From Sphingomonas sp. (lineage in GTDB: Bacteria; Pseudomonadota; Alphaproteobacteria; Sphingomonadales; Sphingomonadaceae), in assembly GCF_019746665.1 (NCBI RefSeq), contig NZ_JAIERS010000005.1:124001-188000 (forward strand): a DNA stretch of 64,000 bases. The letters run 5' to 3'. The translations under genes were made by a program, and so were the position numbers. The notes below the pieces were generated by a model. It did not search any database, was not told the DNA's origin, and worked only from the letters and a program-made list of their open reading frames with translations. Below are positions 42,429 to 50,892 of this stretch, one piece after another (position 1 is the first letter of the stretch; the number at the start of each line of letters is the position of its first letter).

Positions 42429-43078
42429 TGTTGTTCCATTCTACGGGCAGGTATGCCGACCCAGGTGCCTCCTGACACCGGCGACGTGACGACCGCGCCG
42501 GCGCCGATCGTCGTTCCAGGGCCAACGGTGACCCCGGGAAGCACGACCGCGCCGGTGCCAATCAACGATCGCGCCCCGACACGGGCGCCGCCGCCCAACG
42601 TCGCGCGCGGCGCGACATGGACGAAATCCCCGATCTCGCAGTCATGCTCGACGACCGCGCCATGGTTGACGATGGTCGCCGCCCCGATCGTCGCGCGGGG
42701 CGCGATTACCGCCAACGCCGCGACGAAGGCGCCCTCGCCGATGGCGACGCTTTCCGCCACGATCGCCGCCGGATGGAGCACGGCGCAAGGTTGTGCGCCA
42801 GCTGTGACCGCCAAAACCGTAAGTTTCTCCCGCGCGGCCGAACTGCCCACGGCAACGTGAAAGGGCTGTCCCATGATCGCGGGCGTAACTTCCGGCACCT
42901 CTGCGACCAGGCCGAAGACCTGCATGTCGGGAACGGCATCGCGAAGAAGCAATCTTTCCAATGACATGCCGGCGCGCAGACAAGCGTCGACCACGACACT
43001 AGCATGGCCACCGGCTCCAAGAATGGTAATTGAAGAACCAGCCGGCAGCGTCGCCTCTGTCGGCCCAACGATGTGCAC
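42425..43078 (-). CDS. sugar O/N-acetyltransferase, NeuD/PglD family
   Basis: 217 residues. The N-terminal SITILGAGGHASVVVDACLRA binds nucleotide sugar as in PglD; the C-terminal half is a left-handed beta helix of hexapeptide repeats (VAIGEGAFVAALAVIAPRAT; NHGAVVEHDCEIGDFVHVA; GTWVGIPARRM). It probably acetylates the 4-amino group made by the neighbouring aminotransferase using acetyl-CoA. His of EHDC is the expected base. Start GTG 43078 is supported by GGAGG eight bases upstream. Confidence 0.88.
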
Positions 43079-43242
43079 GCGCTGATCCTCCGTCCCCTCG
43101 CGCGGCTGCCTTAGCGGGGAACGGCGCTCAAAGACAACCCGATCGTTCCGATTGCCGCTGGCCGCCCGCGATGACCTTTCGTATAGGCCGCGCAAAGGTC
43201 TGCGACACATCAGGCCCCGGCTTTTTCCGTTTGGAGCGGACG
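43079..43242. promoter_or_regulatory. divergent spacer between neuD-like and neuC genes
   Basis: 164 bases between the GTG start of the acetyltransferase (minus) and the TTG start of neuC (plus). Both ribosome binding sites are visible: GGAGG for the minus gene and GGAGCGGA at 43233-43240 for neuC. The promoters of both directions should be here; no -10/-35 pair can be named. Confidence 0.35.
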
Positions 43243-44373
43243 TTGCGCAAAATCGTGTATGTCAGTGGGACTAGGGCGGATTTCGGGCTGATGCGCCATA
43301 CACTTCTGACGATGGCTGCCTGCCCCGATCTGGATCTTTCGGTACTCGTCACCGGGATGCACCTGAGTTCCATTTATGGGCACACCGTTGACGAGATCGA
43401 GCAGTCGGGCCTGGTGGTTTGCGGCAGGGTTCCGGTATCGCTAGACGAGGCGACCGGCGCGGCCATGGCCCAGAATATCGGCCATTCGCTGATTGGGTTC
43501 ACCCAGGTGCTTGCGAGCGACCGCCCCGACATCGTGCTGTTATTGGGCGATCGGGGTGAAATGCTGGCTGGTGCGATTGCCGCGATCCATCTCAACATTC
43601 CGGTCGCCCATGTTCATGGGGGAGAGCTTTCCGGCACGGTGGACGAGCCGGTCCGCCATGCCATCTCGAAGCTTTCGCATCTGCACTTCACCGCGACCGA
43701 GGCCAGCCGGGCAAGGCTGATCCGCATGGGCGAACGTGAGGATCGCATCTTTGCCGTCGGTGCTCCGGGCTTGGATGGCCTTGCCGACGCGCCATGCCCA
43801 TCCCGCGCCGAATATTGCGCTCGATACGGCTTCGACCCGGCGTTGCCGTTGGCGCTTTTCGTCTATCACCCCGTTCTGCACGAGACGCAAACCGCGCGGG
43901 CCGATACAGAGCGATTGCTGGCCGTCCTCCAAGCCGGAGGGCTGCAAACCTTGGCGTTGATGCCGAATTCGGATGCCGGCAGCGATGATGTGCGCGCCGC
44001 CCTGCGCGCCGTCGAAGGCGCACCTTGGATTCGGATAGAAACCCATCTGCCCCGCCCGCATTTCATCGCCGCGATGGCGACGGTTGACGTGATGATCGGG
44101 AACAGCAGCTCGGGGATCATTGAAGCGGCGACGTTCGGCACGCCGGTGATCAACGTTGGCTCACGCCAGAATTTGCGTGAGCGCAACGGCAATGTGATCG
44201 ACGTGCCTTGTGCGAGCGAGGCCATCACGACGGCGCTGGCGCGAATTCGCCAGCATGGCCGCTATCCGCGCGTGAACCTGTATGGCGATGGCAGTGCCGC
44301 CCACCGGATCAGCCGCATCTTGTCGGAAACGCCATTGCCCCCGGAGATGCTGATGAAATTGAACAGCTATTAG
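43243..44373 (+). CDS. neuC: hydrolysing UDP-sugar 2-epimerase (NeuC/LegG family)
   Basis: 376 residues. RKIVYVSGTRADFGLMRHTL is the family start; LLGDRGEMLAGAIAA, AHVHGGELSGTVDE, GNSSSGIIEAATFGTPVINVG and RQNLRERNGNVIDV complete the pattern. It releases UDP and inverts C2, giving free ManNAc or a 2,4-diacetamido-mannose for the NeuB synthase. Start TTG 43243 has GGAG six bases upstream. It is the only gene of the nonulosonic acid set on the plus strand here. Confidence 0.9.
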   Translation: MRKIVYVSGTRADFGLMRHTLLTMAACPDLDLSVLVTGMHLSSIYGHTVDEIEQSGLVVCGRVPVSLDEATGAAMAQNIGHSLIGFTQVLASDRPDIVLLLGDRGEMLAGAIAAIHLNIPVAHVHGGELSGTVDEPVRHAISKLSHLHFTATEASRARLIRMGEREDRIFAVGAPGLDGLADAPCPSRAEYCARYGFDPALPLALFVYHPVLHETQTARADTERLLAVLQAGGLQTLALMPNSDAGSDDVRAALRAVEGAPWIRIETHLPRPHFIAAMATVDVMIGNSSSGIIEAATFGTPVINVGSRQNLRERNGNVIDVPCASEAITTALARIRQHGRYPRVNLYGDGSAAHRISRILSETPLPPEMLMKLNSY

Positions 44374-44500
44374 GTTTTTCATCGTCAAGGCGGGACGCTT
44401 CGATGCGATCGCCCGGGCTTGGAAGGCGGACGGGAGAAGGTCGACCCGACGGCGTCGAGCGTCGGTCTGATGGCCTATCCGACCGCGGCATTGCCTAGCG

Positions 44501-45511
44501 CTAGGCCAGAATGTCCCAAGTCAGCGGCTCGCCCGCTCCAACTGCTTGCGTCAGGCGCCTACCGGGAAGTTGATCGAGGTGTTTGGGGGCGATGCCCGTT
44601 GCCGGTCGAAGGAGAATGAGATCCTCGAGCTGAACGATCGCGCCCGCGGCCAGATCATGCCGGGCCATCACCGATCGACGGACGACCTTGCTGGTTTGGA
44701 TTTCACTTGGGGTGGGCGCCTTTTCCGCCGAGCCCATGGCGACTTCGACCGTTCGAATCTGTGCCACCAGTTGCTGCAGCTCCTCCGGTGACAGCGACGC
44801 GCGGTGGTCCGGCCCCGGCAGCGCCCGATCAAGCGTGAAGTGTTTCTCGATAACGGTCGCCCCCAGCGCGACCGCGGCGGTCGAGACGGCAAGGCCAAGG
44901 GTATGGTCCGAATAGCCGATCGCCATGCCGGTTTCAGTCGCGATGGTGGTCATCGCGCGCAAGTTCACCTCCGCTGGATCGGCAGGGTAATTCGAGGTGC
45001 AATGCAGGACTGTCACTGCATCTGTGTTGCCTCTAACCTCGCGGATCGTTTCGAGCGCTTCGCCGATCTCTCCAAGCGTCGCCATCCCGGTCGAAAGAAT
45101 AAGCGGTAGAGGTTTGCGTGCCAGATGGCGCAGAAAGGGCAAGTTGGTGATTTCGCCCGACGGGATCTTGATCCGCTTAACGCCCAGTGCAACCAGCATG
45201 TCCGCGGCATCTTCGTCGAACGGCGTCGACATGAATTCGATGCCGCGCGCATGGCAATGGTCGAAAAGCAGCTTATGATCGACGTCCGAAAGCTCCAAAG
45301 CTTTCAGCATGGCCCGTTGGCCGCCATCGCCGGTTTCGGTTTTCTGATATGCGGCTTTCTCGGCCAAGTTGCTGGCCAGCTTGTCGGCGTTGAAGCTTTG
45401 AAACTTGATCGCGTCCGCCCCCGCGTGAGCGGCGACATCGATCATTTCCATCGCGCGTGAAACCTCGCCGTTATGATTAACGCCGGCTTCGGCGATAATG
45501 AAAACAGGCAT
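44501..45511 (-). CDS. neuB: nonulosonic acid synthase (NeuB/LegI family)
   Basis: 336 residues. IIAEAGVNHNGEVSRAMEMI, AIKFQSFNADKLAS, IKIPSGEITNLPFL, STGMATLGEI and YSDHTLGLAVSTAAVALGAT are the NeuB barrel blocks; EKHFTLDRALPGPDHRAS carries the metal His. A C-terminal SAF domain (SVMARHDLAAG ... PGRRLTQAV) is complete. It condenses phosphoenolpyruvate with the sugar released by NeuC to form a nine-carbon acid. ATG 45511 has GGGGGA just upstream. Convergent with neuC; the 127-base spacer holds no gene. Confidence 0.92.
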   Translation of the reverse strand: MPVFIIAEAGVNHNGEVSRAMEMIDVAAHAGADAIKFQSFNADKLASNLAEKAAYQKTETGDGGQRAMLKALELSDVDHKLLFDHCHARGIEFMSTPFDEDAADMLVALGVKRIKIPSGEITNLPFLRHLARKPLPLILSTGMATLGEIGEALETIREVRGNTDAVTVLHCTSNYPADPAEVNLRAMTTIATETGMAIGYSDHTLGLAVSTAAVALGATVIEKHFTLDRALPGPDHRASLSPEELQQLVAQIRTVEVAMGSAEKAPTPSEIQTSKVVRRSVMARHDLAAGAIVQLEDLILLRPATGIAPKHLDQLPGRRLTQAVGAGEPLTWDILA

Positions 45512-45534
45512 GGTATTCCCCCTGAAATTAGGTG

Positions 45535-46395
45535 CTAGCGCGCCTGAGGCGTCCAATCGAGTTCGCTGCGTGTGGCGCCTATATCGACCTCCAAATCGCC
45601 GAGCAATTGTTCACGCATGGCTGTGCGTCCGGTCAGCCTCAGCGCCAGATCGAGGGCTGCCGCAGGGATCGGCAGAAGCCGTGCGGGATGCCCTTCCGCA
45701 GCGGCGACGGCGCGGACGAGATCGGCCGTCGATCGCGTGATCCCGTCGCTGACAAGGAACGTCTTCCCGGCGGCGTTGGGATGATCCGCAACCAGCAGCA
45801 GGAACTTGGCGAGCACTTCCAGCGAAACCAGATCCCGGCGGTTGCCCGTTATCGCCCCAAACGGCAGCGGAATACCACGGCGCAGCAAGCCGGCGATCAG
45901 GCCGATATTGCCCTTCGCCCCCGGCCCAATCACCAGTGGTGGCCGGACGATAACGGTCTCTATCCCGTCGAGTTTGGCGAGACCCTGCTCTGCTTCGAAC
46001 TTGGCGACCGCATAAGGCGAATGTGGCGCAGGTTCGTCGTCAGCGCGAAACGGGCGACCCTGGGTGCGTGCGCCGTTTACCCCAATCGACGAGACGAACA
46101 CCATGCGCCGCACGCCAGCGGCCACGGCGGCGCGCGCTAGTGCCAGCGTGCCATCGCGGTTAACCGAGCGAAACACAGCCATCGGATCGTCTGCCGTATC
46201 GGCAAGAACATGCGCGCGGGCGGCACAGTGGATGACGGCATCCACGCCTTCCAACGCGGCGCCCCAATCGGTATCAGGGCCGATCTCGCCGACACTCGCC
46301 CTGGTTGCTTCGCGAACGTCGCGGCCTGCCTGCCGTGCCAGCCGGCAAACCGCCGCTCCGACGAAGCCCGCAGCGCCGGTGACTAACAGCGTCAT
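45535..46395 (-). CDS. NAD-dependent epimerase/dehydratase (extended SDR)
   Basis: 286 residues. GAAGFVGAAVCRLARQAG is the NAD-binding motif; VFVSSIGVNG supplies the Ser and SPYAVAKFEAE the catalytic Tyr-x3-Lys. It is of the WbpV/WbjF-like type found in polysaccharide clusters, probably a UDP-N-acetylhexosamine 4-epimerase or reductase. ATG 46395 overlaps the stop of an upstream fragment (ATGA), so it lost its original upstream coupling partner. NeuB starts 24 bases downstream. Confidence 0.85.
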   Translation of the reverse strand: MTLLVTGAAGFVGAAVCRLARQAGRDVREATRASVGEIGPDTDWGAALEGVDAVIHCAARAHVLADTADDPMAVFRSVNRDGTLALARAAVAAGVRRMVFVSSIGVNGARTQGRPFRADDEPAPHSPYAVAKFEAEQGLAKLDGIETVIVRPPLVIGPGAKGNIGLIAGLLRRGIPLPFGAITGNRRDLVSLEVLAKFLLLVADHPNAAGKTFLVSDGITRSTADLVRAVAAAEGHPARLLPIPAAALDLALRLTGRTAMREQLLGDLEVDIGATRSELDWTPQAR

Positions 46396-46499
46396 GGCAG
46401 CAGGCCCTGCCGGCGCATGACGCCGACGAACCGTTCGGCACCTGCCATGCTGAGATGATTGTCATCGAAATACATCGATACTCCCCACGATCTAATGAC
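46392..46499 (-). pseudogene. 3' remnant of an SGNH-type acyltransferase gene
   Basis: An open frame without a start covers IRSWGVSMYFDDNHLSMAG and ends RQGLLP-stop. The YFDDNHLSMAGAE stretch is the typical C-terminal Asp-x2-His block of SGNH domains in acyltransferase-3 (OafA-like) proteins. A stop codon lies directly upstream and then AT-rich sequence, so the front ~600 codons are missing. The stop still overlaps the SDR start (ATGA), as in an intact operon. This is a deletion or recombination scar. Confidence 0.65.
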
Positions 46500-46595
46500 C
46501 TATTTGTCTGACGACATCGGTTGAAAGACTTTTCTATAAACCAATTAAGGCATTAGTCCAAACATTCCCATTTGTCTAAAACAACAGTCCAAAAT

Positions 46596-47861
46596 TTAAA
46601 CATTACGAGGATTTTGAATAAGGACGGTACGGGCTGAGAGAAACGCAATGAGCATCCAGATATGACTAACAAGGCCATTGGAAAAGCCAAGCGGCGTGTT
46701 AACAGAACTAAAGCCAATGCCGAGGCTGATGAAGGGTGCCATAATTAGCCATCGTGGATCGCGACCGTCCCGCGTTCGGCGATAAACAAACCCCGCAAGT
46801 AATCCCCATATGAAAACAAAAATAAAACAGAAGTAACGGAAATCCACAAAAGCGGTCCCAAATGCGGACGGTAAGAATCCATACACGTTGAGATCAAGCA
46901 ACTGCTGAAAACGGTCCGCAACAAAACCGGGGGCCAGTCGGCGCATGGTGGCGGTCACAAGATCGATGCCGTACACGCCGAAATGAGGAGGGCCACCATA
47001 ATCCGTAAATATAACATTCGATATTACGATACCCTGCACCAAATACCACGTGAAAACAAATACGAGGTACAGATTCCCTTCGCCTATGAGAGATTTTAAT
47101 ACATCTGCATAATATCCTTCAAAGGTAACTCCCCAATTATATGCAGCATTATCAAAAGCCGCGCCCACGTTTTCCGCGCCACCGGCGCGAACAAAGAATA
47201 CTTGAGAAAAATAATTGAGCGCAACGAGCATTACTAGGCCAAGCGCTATGTAGATACCGACGTTACGGCCTGAGCGCCCTCCAGCAGCGTGCGTTCGGGG
47301 ATAGATTTGCTGGCGCAATCCAATGGCGAGGAACGCGATAAATATACCGACCGCAAGAGGTGCCCTTCCGCCCAACACGAGCGAAACCATAACAAGAGGA
47401 ACAATTCCGAAGCCGATCAATCGAAATACAGATATCTTACGCGAAAAACCAATCTCTCTGACGAGATAAGAATAAGCTGAAGGATATAGCAAAAAGGCAA
47501 TCTGAAATAAAAGACCAGCCCCTTCGCCTGTTCCCGAGAGCGTCGCTGTAACACGGTCACTCCGCTCGTAATATGCTGCCGTAAGGTCAACATAGTTATC
47601 ACGTAGTAACTCTATGGCGAATAAAAAGCTGGCTATGATCGATGCGCCCCGCAATAGCCGATCGGTAATATGAAAATTGATAGCTATATTGGGTGCATAT
47701 GAGTTACGCTTCATGGGAGCGGCAACTATAAGACTACCTATGCAGAAGGTTGCAATTAATGCCGCCAGCATAAAGTTGCCGTATAAACTCATAGTTCTGC
47801 CGGTTAAATGAAACGGCAAAATGACGAATGCACCCACTATGAACAGCCAAACGCGAATCAT
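46596..47861 (-). CDS. Wzy-type polysaccharide polymerase
   Basis: 421 residues, about ten to twelve predicted transmembrane helices (MIRVWLFIVGAFVILPFHLT; FMLAALIATFCIGSLIVAA; IALGLVMLVALNYFSQVFF; FCFIFVFIWGLLAGFVY and others) with a large loop between residues ~250 and 340 (AFDNAAYNWGVTFEGYYADV; HFGVYGIDLVTATMRRLAP). Low sequence identity is normal for Wzy; the oligosaccharide-repeat polymerase (O-antigen polymerase) call rests on topology and location. ATG 47861 overlaps the stop of an upstream frame (TGATG); a GTG at 47885 is also in frame. Its base composition is AT-richer than the flanks, suggesting transfer. Confidence 0.75.
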   Translation of the reverse strand: MIRVWLFIVGAFVILPFHLTGRTMSLYGNFMLAALIATFCIGSLIVAAPMKRNSYAPNIAINFHITDRLLRGASIIASFLFAIELLRDNYVDLTAAYYERSDRVTATLSGTGEGAGLLFQIAFLLYPSAYSYLVREIGFSRKISVFRLIGFGIVPLVMVSLVLGGRAPLAVGIFIAFLAIGLRQQIYPRTHAAGGRSGRNVGIYIALGLVMLVALNYFSQVFFVRAGGAENVGAAFDNAAYNWGVTFEGYYADVLKSLIGEGNLYLVFVFTWYLVQGIVISNVIFTDYGGPPHFGVYGIDLVTATMRRLAPGFVADRFQQLLDLNVYGFLPSAFGTAFVDFRYFCFIFVFIWGLLAGFVYRRTRDGRDPRWLIMAPFISLGIGFSSVNTPLGFSNGLVSHIWMLIAFLSARTVLIQNPRNV

Positions 47862-48100
47862 CAATGTTGCTGGATGTGCGCCCACTGATTCACTCCGTAA
47901 TCACAGGAATGCTCAAATTCATGCGAGCTCTTCGCTGATTTCGGCAATTCAACACCCCGAATAGGGTCCAGAATGACAAGGTTCAATTCCAATAGACGCC
48001 GGTAAAATGGCGGATCCCATCGTCGCTCGAGTCGGTCGTAAAATCGGTTCGCGAAGGTGTAGTAGGCAGTCTCTGGATTGGGCGAGCTACCAAGGGACGG
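47861..48100 (-). pseudogene. start-less 3' gene fragment upstream of wzy, in spacer 47862-48230
   Basis: A 79-codon frame runs from just after a stop at 48101-48103 to a TGA that overlaps the wzy ATG by one base. It has protein-like composition (ETAYYTFANRFYDRLERRW, then DPPFYRRLLELNLVILDPIR) but no ATG, GTG or TTG before its middle. The coupling to wzy suggests it is the 3' end of a lost gene; the family was not recognised. The rest of the spacer up to 48230 has no gene; a 41-codon ATG frame (48108 to 47983) overlaps it in another frame. Confidence 0.35.
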
Positions 48101-48230
48101 TCAGTCATACGCTCGCCCTTAACGCAAGGAGCCCCGGTTGCAAATTGCTGTTGGACGATACGGGTCGATGTGTGCCCTCGGCTGAGAGCCGTATCTGGAA
48201 GAGGGCACCCCATCGCCAGATCGAGCTTAA

Positions 48231-49652
48231 TTACCCTTCCCCCTGTTTCATCGCCACCTCCCCAGCGCCCAGCAATGCCGCTATTCTCTCGCCCAGTGAA
48301 TTGCCCAATGCCGGCACACGGGGATCGGCGCTGTCGGCACGATAGCCTTTGAACGACATGAACTCGCCGGCGAAACTGCCTTGCAGCAAATGCGTGATGA
48401 TCCGACGTTGGCGGGCCGGCAAATCGGTAACCGGCGGGGTCGCTTCCACCCGTGCAGGCAGATCGGCAATGTCGCTCCGCGTCCGCACGAAGATGAAGTC
48501 ATCGGGCGTCGTGAAGTAGGTTTCGGTGGTAATCGCCTTGAGCCCCAGCAAAGCAGCTTGCATGCCCAGCGTGCCGGTACAGGTGAAAGTGACACCTGCC
48601 TGCGCCAGCAATGCGTTGCCACTTACCTCATACGGCACCATCACCACGCCGGGCAGCGCCTTCAACCGATCGATCAACGCGCACTGGCGAAAGCCGAACT
48701 GCAGCGGATGATCCTTCACGATCACGCAATAGCCCGCCGCGCTAAACACCTGAGCGGTCTCCACCAGCATATTTTCATGATCGACCAGATCCAGATCGTC
48801 GATCCAATAATCGATCGATGCTTCAGGAAAAAGCTGTAGCGCAAGGAATAGACGTTTTTCCTTGGGATAGGCGGCGATCTTGGTTTGCCAATCGGCGTCT
48901 AGCAGCCGCAGGATCCGCAGGTCGCCCAACCTCGGCTTATGGCCAAGGAACGACTGGGCATCCATGTAGTGAAGGTTGAGCGGATCGCGCTTCAGCAGCG
49001 AGATCAGCCAGAATGCCACCCCGCGCAGCTTAAAGTAGGAGAATGTCTTGAGCCAGCGCCACGCCGAGTAGCGCTGCTGCCGCTGTACATATGCGGGCGT
49101 GAACAGTGGATCTGCAATTTCGCTCACCCGTGCCGTTACCGTTGCCGCATCAGGGAGATCGGGCGTCGTGATAAGGCGGCCACGGTAGAGCAGCATCGAC
49201 ATTGAGGCGATGGCGCTGGCCGTCACCTCGAAATAGGGAATACCTCGCGCCCGCGCGCGATATTCGAGCATGTCCATCACGTAGCGATCAATCGGCCAGC
49301 TAACGACCGCCCGAGGCTTCACCGCGTCCAGCACGGCGTCGCACGCCTCTGCCATCGCCAGGGCCATCGCGATTGCGCGCCGGCGGGGGAGCCAGCGCAG
49401 CAAACGGCATCGCGCAATCGCTGTCTCAACGATTTCCGCCGGCACAAGCGGGGACGAGGTGGCGGCGCTGCGGTAATGGCGTCGATAGGCGTTGTAGAAG
49501 GGGTCGACGAGATTATGATCCCCTTCACCGCGCAGGTCGGAAACGAGCACCGCATGTTCGAACCCCATCGCATTGCCGACAGCGCGCCACCAGGCTTCGC
49601 TGTTGTGAATTGAATAGATCAGAATGGTGCCAGGATGGGCCGGAGGGCTCAT
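48231..49652 (-). CDS. capsule/polysaccharide biosynthesis glycosyltransferase-like protein
   Basis: 473 residues, GT-B-like. The C-terminal half has IVKDHPLQFGFRQ (KpsC/KpsS-type K-D-H-P) followed by YEVSGNALLAQAGVTFTCTG and LGMQAALLGLKAITTETYF, where the conserved T-G-T-x-G-x-E/Q-A-x-x-x-G-K-x pattern binds a nucleotide sugar. The N-terminal half is a second Rossmann-like domain (ILIYSIHNSEAWWRAVG). No signal or membrane segments. It probably adds a sugar, perhaps a Kdo- or NulO-like acid, to the growing chain (inference). It ends close to the Wzx gene upstream. Confidence 0.65.
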   Translation of the reverse strand: MSPPAHPGTILIYSIHNSEAWWRAVGNAMGFEHAVLVSDLRGEGDHNLVDPFYNAYRRHYRSAATSSPLVPAEIVETAIARCRLLRWLPRRRAIAMALAMAEACDAVLDAVKPRAVVSWPIDRYVMDMLEYRARARGIPYFEVTASAIASMSMLLYRGRLITTPDLPDAATVTARVSEIADPLFTPAYVQRQQRYSAWRWLKTFSYFKLRGVAFWLISLLKRDPLNLHYMDAQSFLGHKPRLGDLRILRLLDADWQTKIAAYPKEKRLFLALQLFPEASIDYWIDDLDLVDHENMLVETAQVFSAAGYCVIVKDHPLQFGFRQCALIDRLKALPGVVMVPYEVSGNALLAQAGVTFTCTGTLGMQAALLGLKAITTETYFTTPDDFIFVRTRSDIADLPARVEATPPVTDLPARQRRIITHLLQGSFAGEFMSFKGYRADSADPRVPALGNSLGERIAALLGAGEVAMKQGEG

Positions 49653-49658
49653 GCGTTA

Positions 49659-50876
49659 TTAGCTTTCGGAAAAGGCGCGGACCGCGCGCTGAATTAGGAA
49701 CAGATAGATCGCGGAAGTTATAGGCGTGGCAATGACGGCGCCGACAATGCCAAAGCGGTATACGCCGCCCGCCAGCAATATGCTGCCCACCGAGAACGCG
49801 ATCAGCTGCTGGCGCCGAATGACGTCCTCGCGCATCCGTGCATTGGCAATCATGCCAACGAAATCGGCAACGACCCGAAGCAGGGCGCCAAGGGTGAGAA
49901 CACCCCCATATATCAGCGAAAGATGGTAGCGCTGCGTGATCAGGCCGCCAGTGACAACGTCGACGCAAATGCCAACCGCGAATGCCAAGGATACTACCAA
50001 TATAACATGAGTTATTTCTGGAAGTACGCGCTGAAATAGCTGAGCGTCGTCTTCCTCCTGCGCAGCGGCAAAAACTCGCGGCATAATCCGACCGTATGAG
50101 GCAACATTAAAATACTGATAGATGAAGGAAACAATTAGAATGTGGCGAAGATAAATCCCTGTCTGTTCGATAGGCAACAGCCAACCGATAATGAGGCGGT
50201 CGCTTTGCAGTGCCAGAATTGCAATAAGCCCGATCTGAAAATGGGTGAAGGAGGCGCGATGTTGGCGGAACACCCGTTGCCAACCGTTCAATCCATCGTC
50301 AACAGGCGCGGGGCGTCGCCGGTGAAGCCACAGCCCGAAAACGGCAACTGCGCAAACCGCTTGCCCAATCGCCCAACTCGCGAGCGCATAGTCCAGTGTC
50401 AGCCGGCTTGGAAAGAACAGGATATAGGGCAGCACCGCGAGCAGCACCGCCACGTTCTTTGCCGCGACGATCGCCAGAAAGGGTGTATAGCGGTTGGAAA
50501 TCAGGGCCATCTGATAGGTTTGATTGGCAACGTGTTCGCAGCTGACGATCACCGCCGCCAATCCCAACTGCATGGGCGTGAGCTTTGCCATGCCGCCCAC
50601 AACAAGCAGGAACAGCGGCATCATTATCACTTGGTTGAAACCCCAGAAGGGGAGGGCGACTTTTACCGCCCGGTCGAACACCGCATCAGAATCGCCGGCG
50701 TGCCGGCGCTGAATGTCCACCTGCCGTTCCCAGTTGAAAGCGAAAGCGAACAGCCCAATCCAAGTGGCCGTAATGCCAAACTGTCCGGCACCACCCAAGC
50801 TAAGCGAGTAGCTGGTTCCTACCACGAACAGGGCGCGGGAGAGTACTTCCAGAAACTTGATCGTAACCAGGTACAT
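49659..50876 (-). CDS. Wzx-type flippase
   Basis: 405 residues with about twelve predicted transmembrane helices (ALFVVGTSYSLSLGGAG; VALPFWGFNQVIMMPLFLLV; IGLIAILALQSDRLIIGWLL and others). The paired helices and Arg/Lys loops fit the PST/MATE-like Wzx family that flips lipid-linked oligosaccharide across the inner membrane. ATG 50876 (MYLVTIKFLEVL) lies 16 bases after the SDR stop; an upstream in-frame ATG at 50915 would add a basic leader overlapping that gene. It ends six bases before the glycosyltransferase start. Confidence 0.8.
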   Translation of the reverse strand: MYLVTIKFLEVLSRALFVVGTSYSLSLGGAGQFGITATWIGLFAFAFNWERQVDIQRRHAGDSDAVFDRAVKVALPFWGFNQVIMMPLFLLVVGGMAKLTPMQLGLAAVIVSCEHVANQTYQMALISNRYTPFLAIVAAKNVAVLLAVLPYILFFPSRLTLDYALASWAIGQAVCAVAVFGLWLHRRRPAPVDDGLNGWQRVFRQHRASFTHFQIGLIAILALQSDRLIIGWLLPIEQTGIYLRHILIVSFIYQYFNVASYGRIMPRVFAAAQEEDDAQLFQRVLPEITHVILVVSLAFAVGICVDVVTGGLITQRYHLSLIYGGVLTLGALLRVVADFVGMIANARMREDVIRRQQLIAFSVGSILLAGGVYRFGIVGAVIATPITSAIYLFLIQRAVRAFSES

Positions 50877-50892
50877 TGGGATAGGGCTGCGT

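Noticed and set aside
44493..44504. 12-base palindrome cctagcgctagg at the neuB stop
   Set aside because: Too short for a terminator and partly coding; no T-run. Probably chance.
46274..46465. 63-codon minus frame over the SDR start
   Set aside because: It overlaps the SDR coding sequence out of frame and ends in Arg-rich low complexity; the neighbouring frame carries the acyltransferase remnant instead.
47983..48108. 41-codon ATG frame MTDRPLVARPIQ... upstream of wzy
   Set aside because: It has a purine-rich stretch before the ATG but is short, overlaps the fragment coupled to wzy in another frame, and shows no domain. It may be the broken front of the same lost gene, which cannot be shown.
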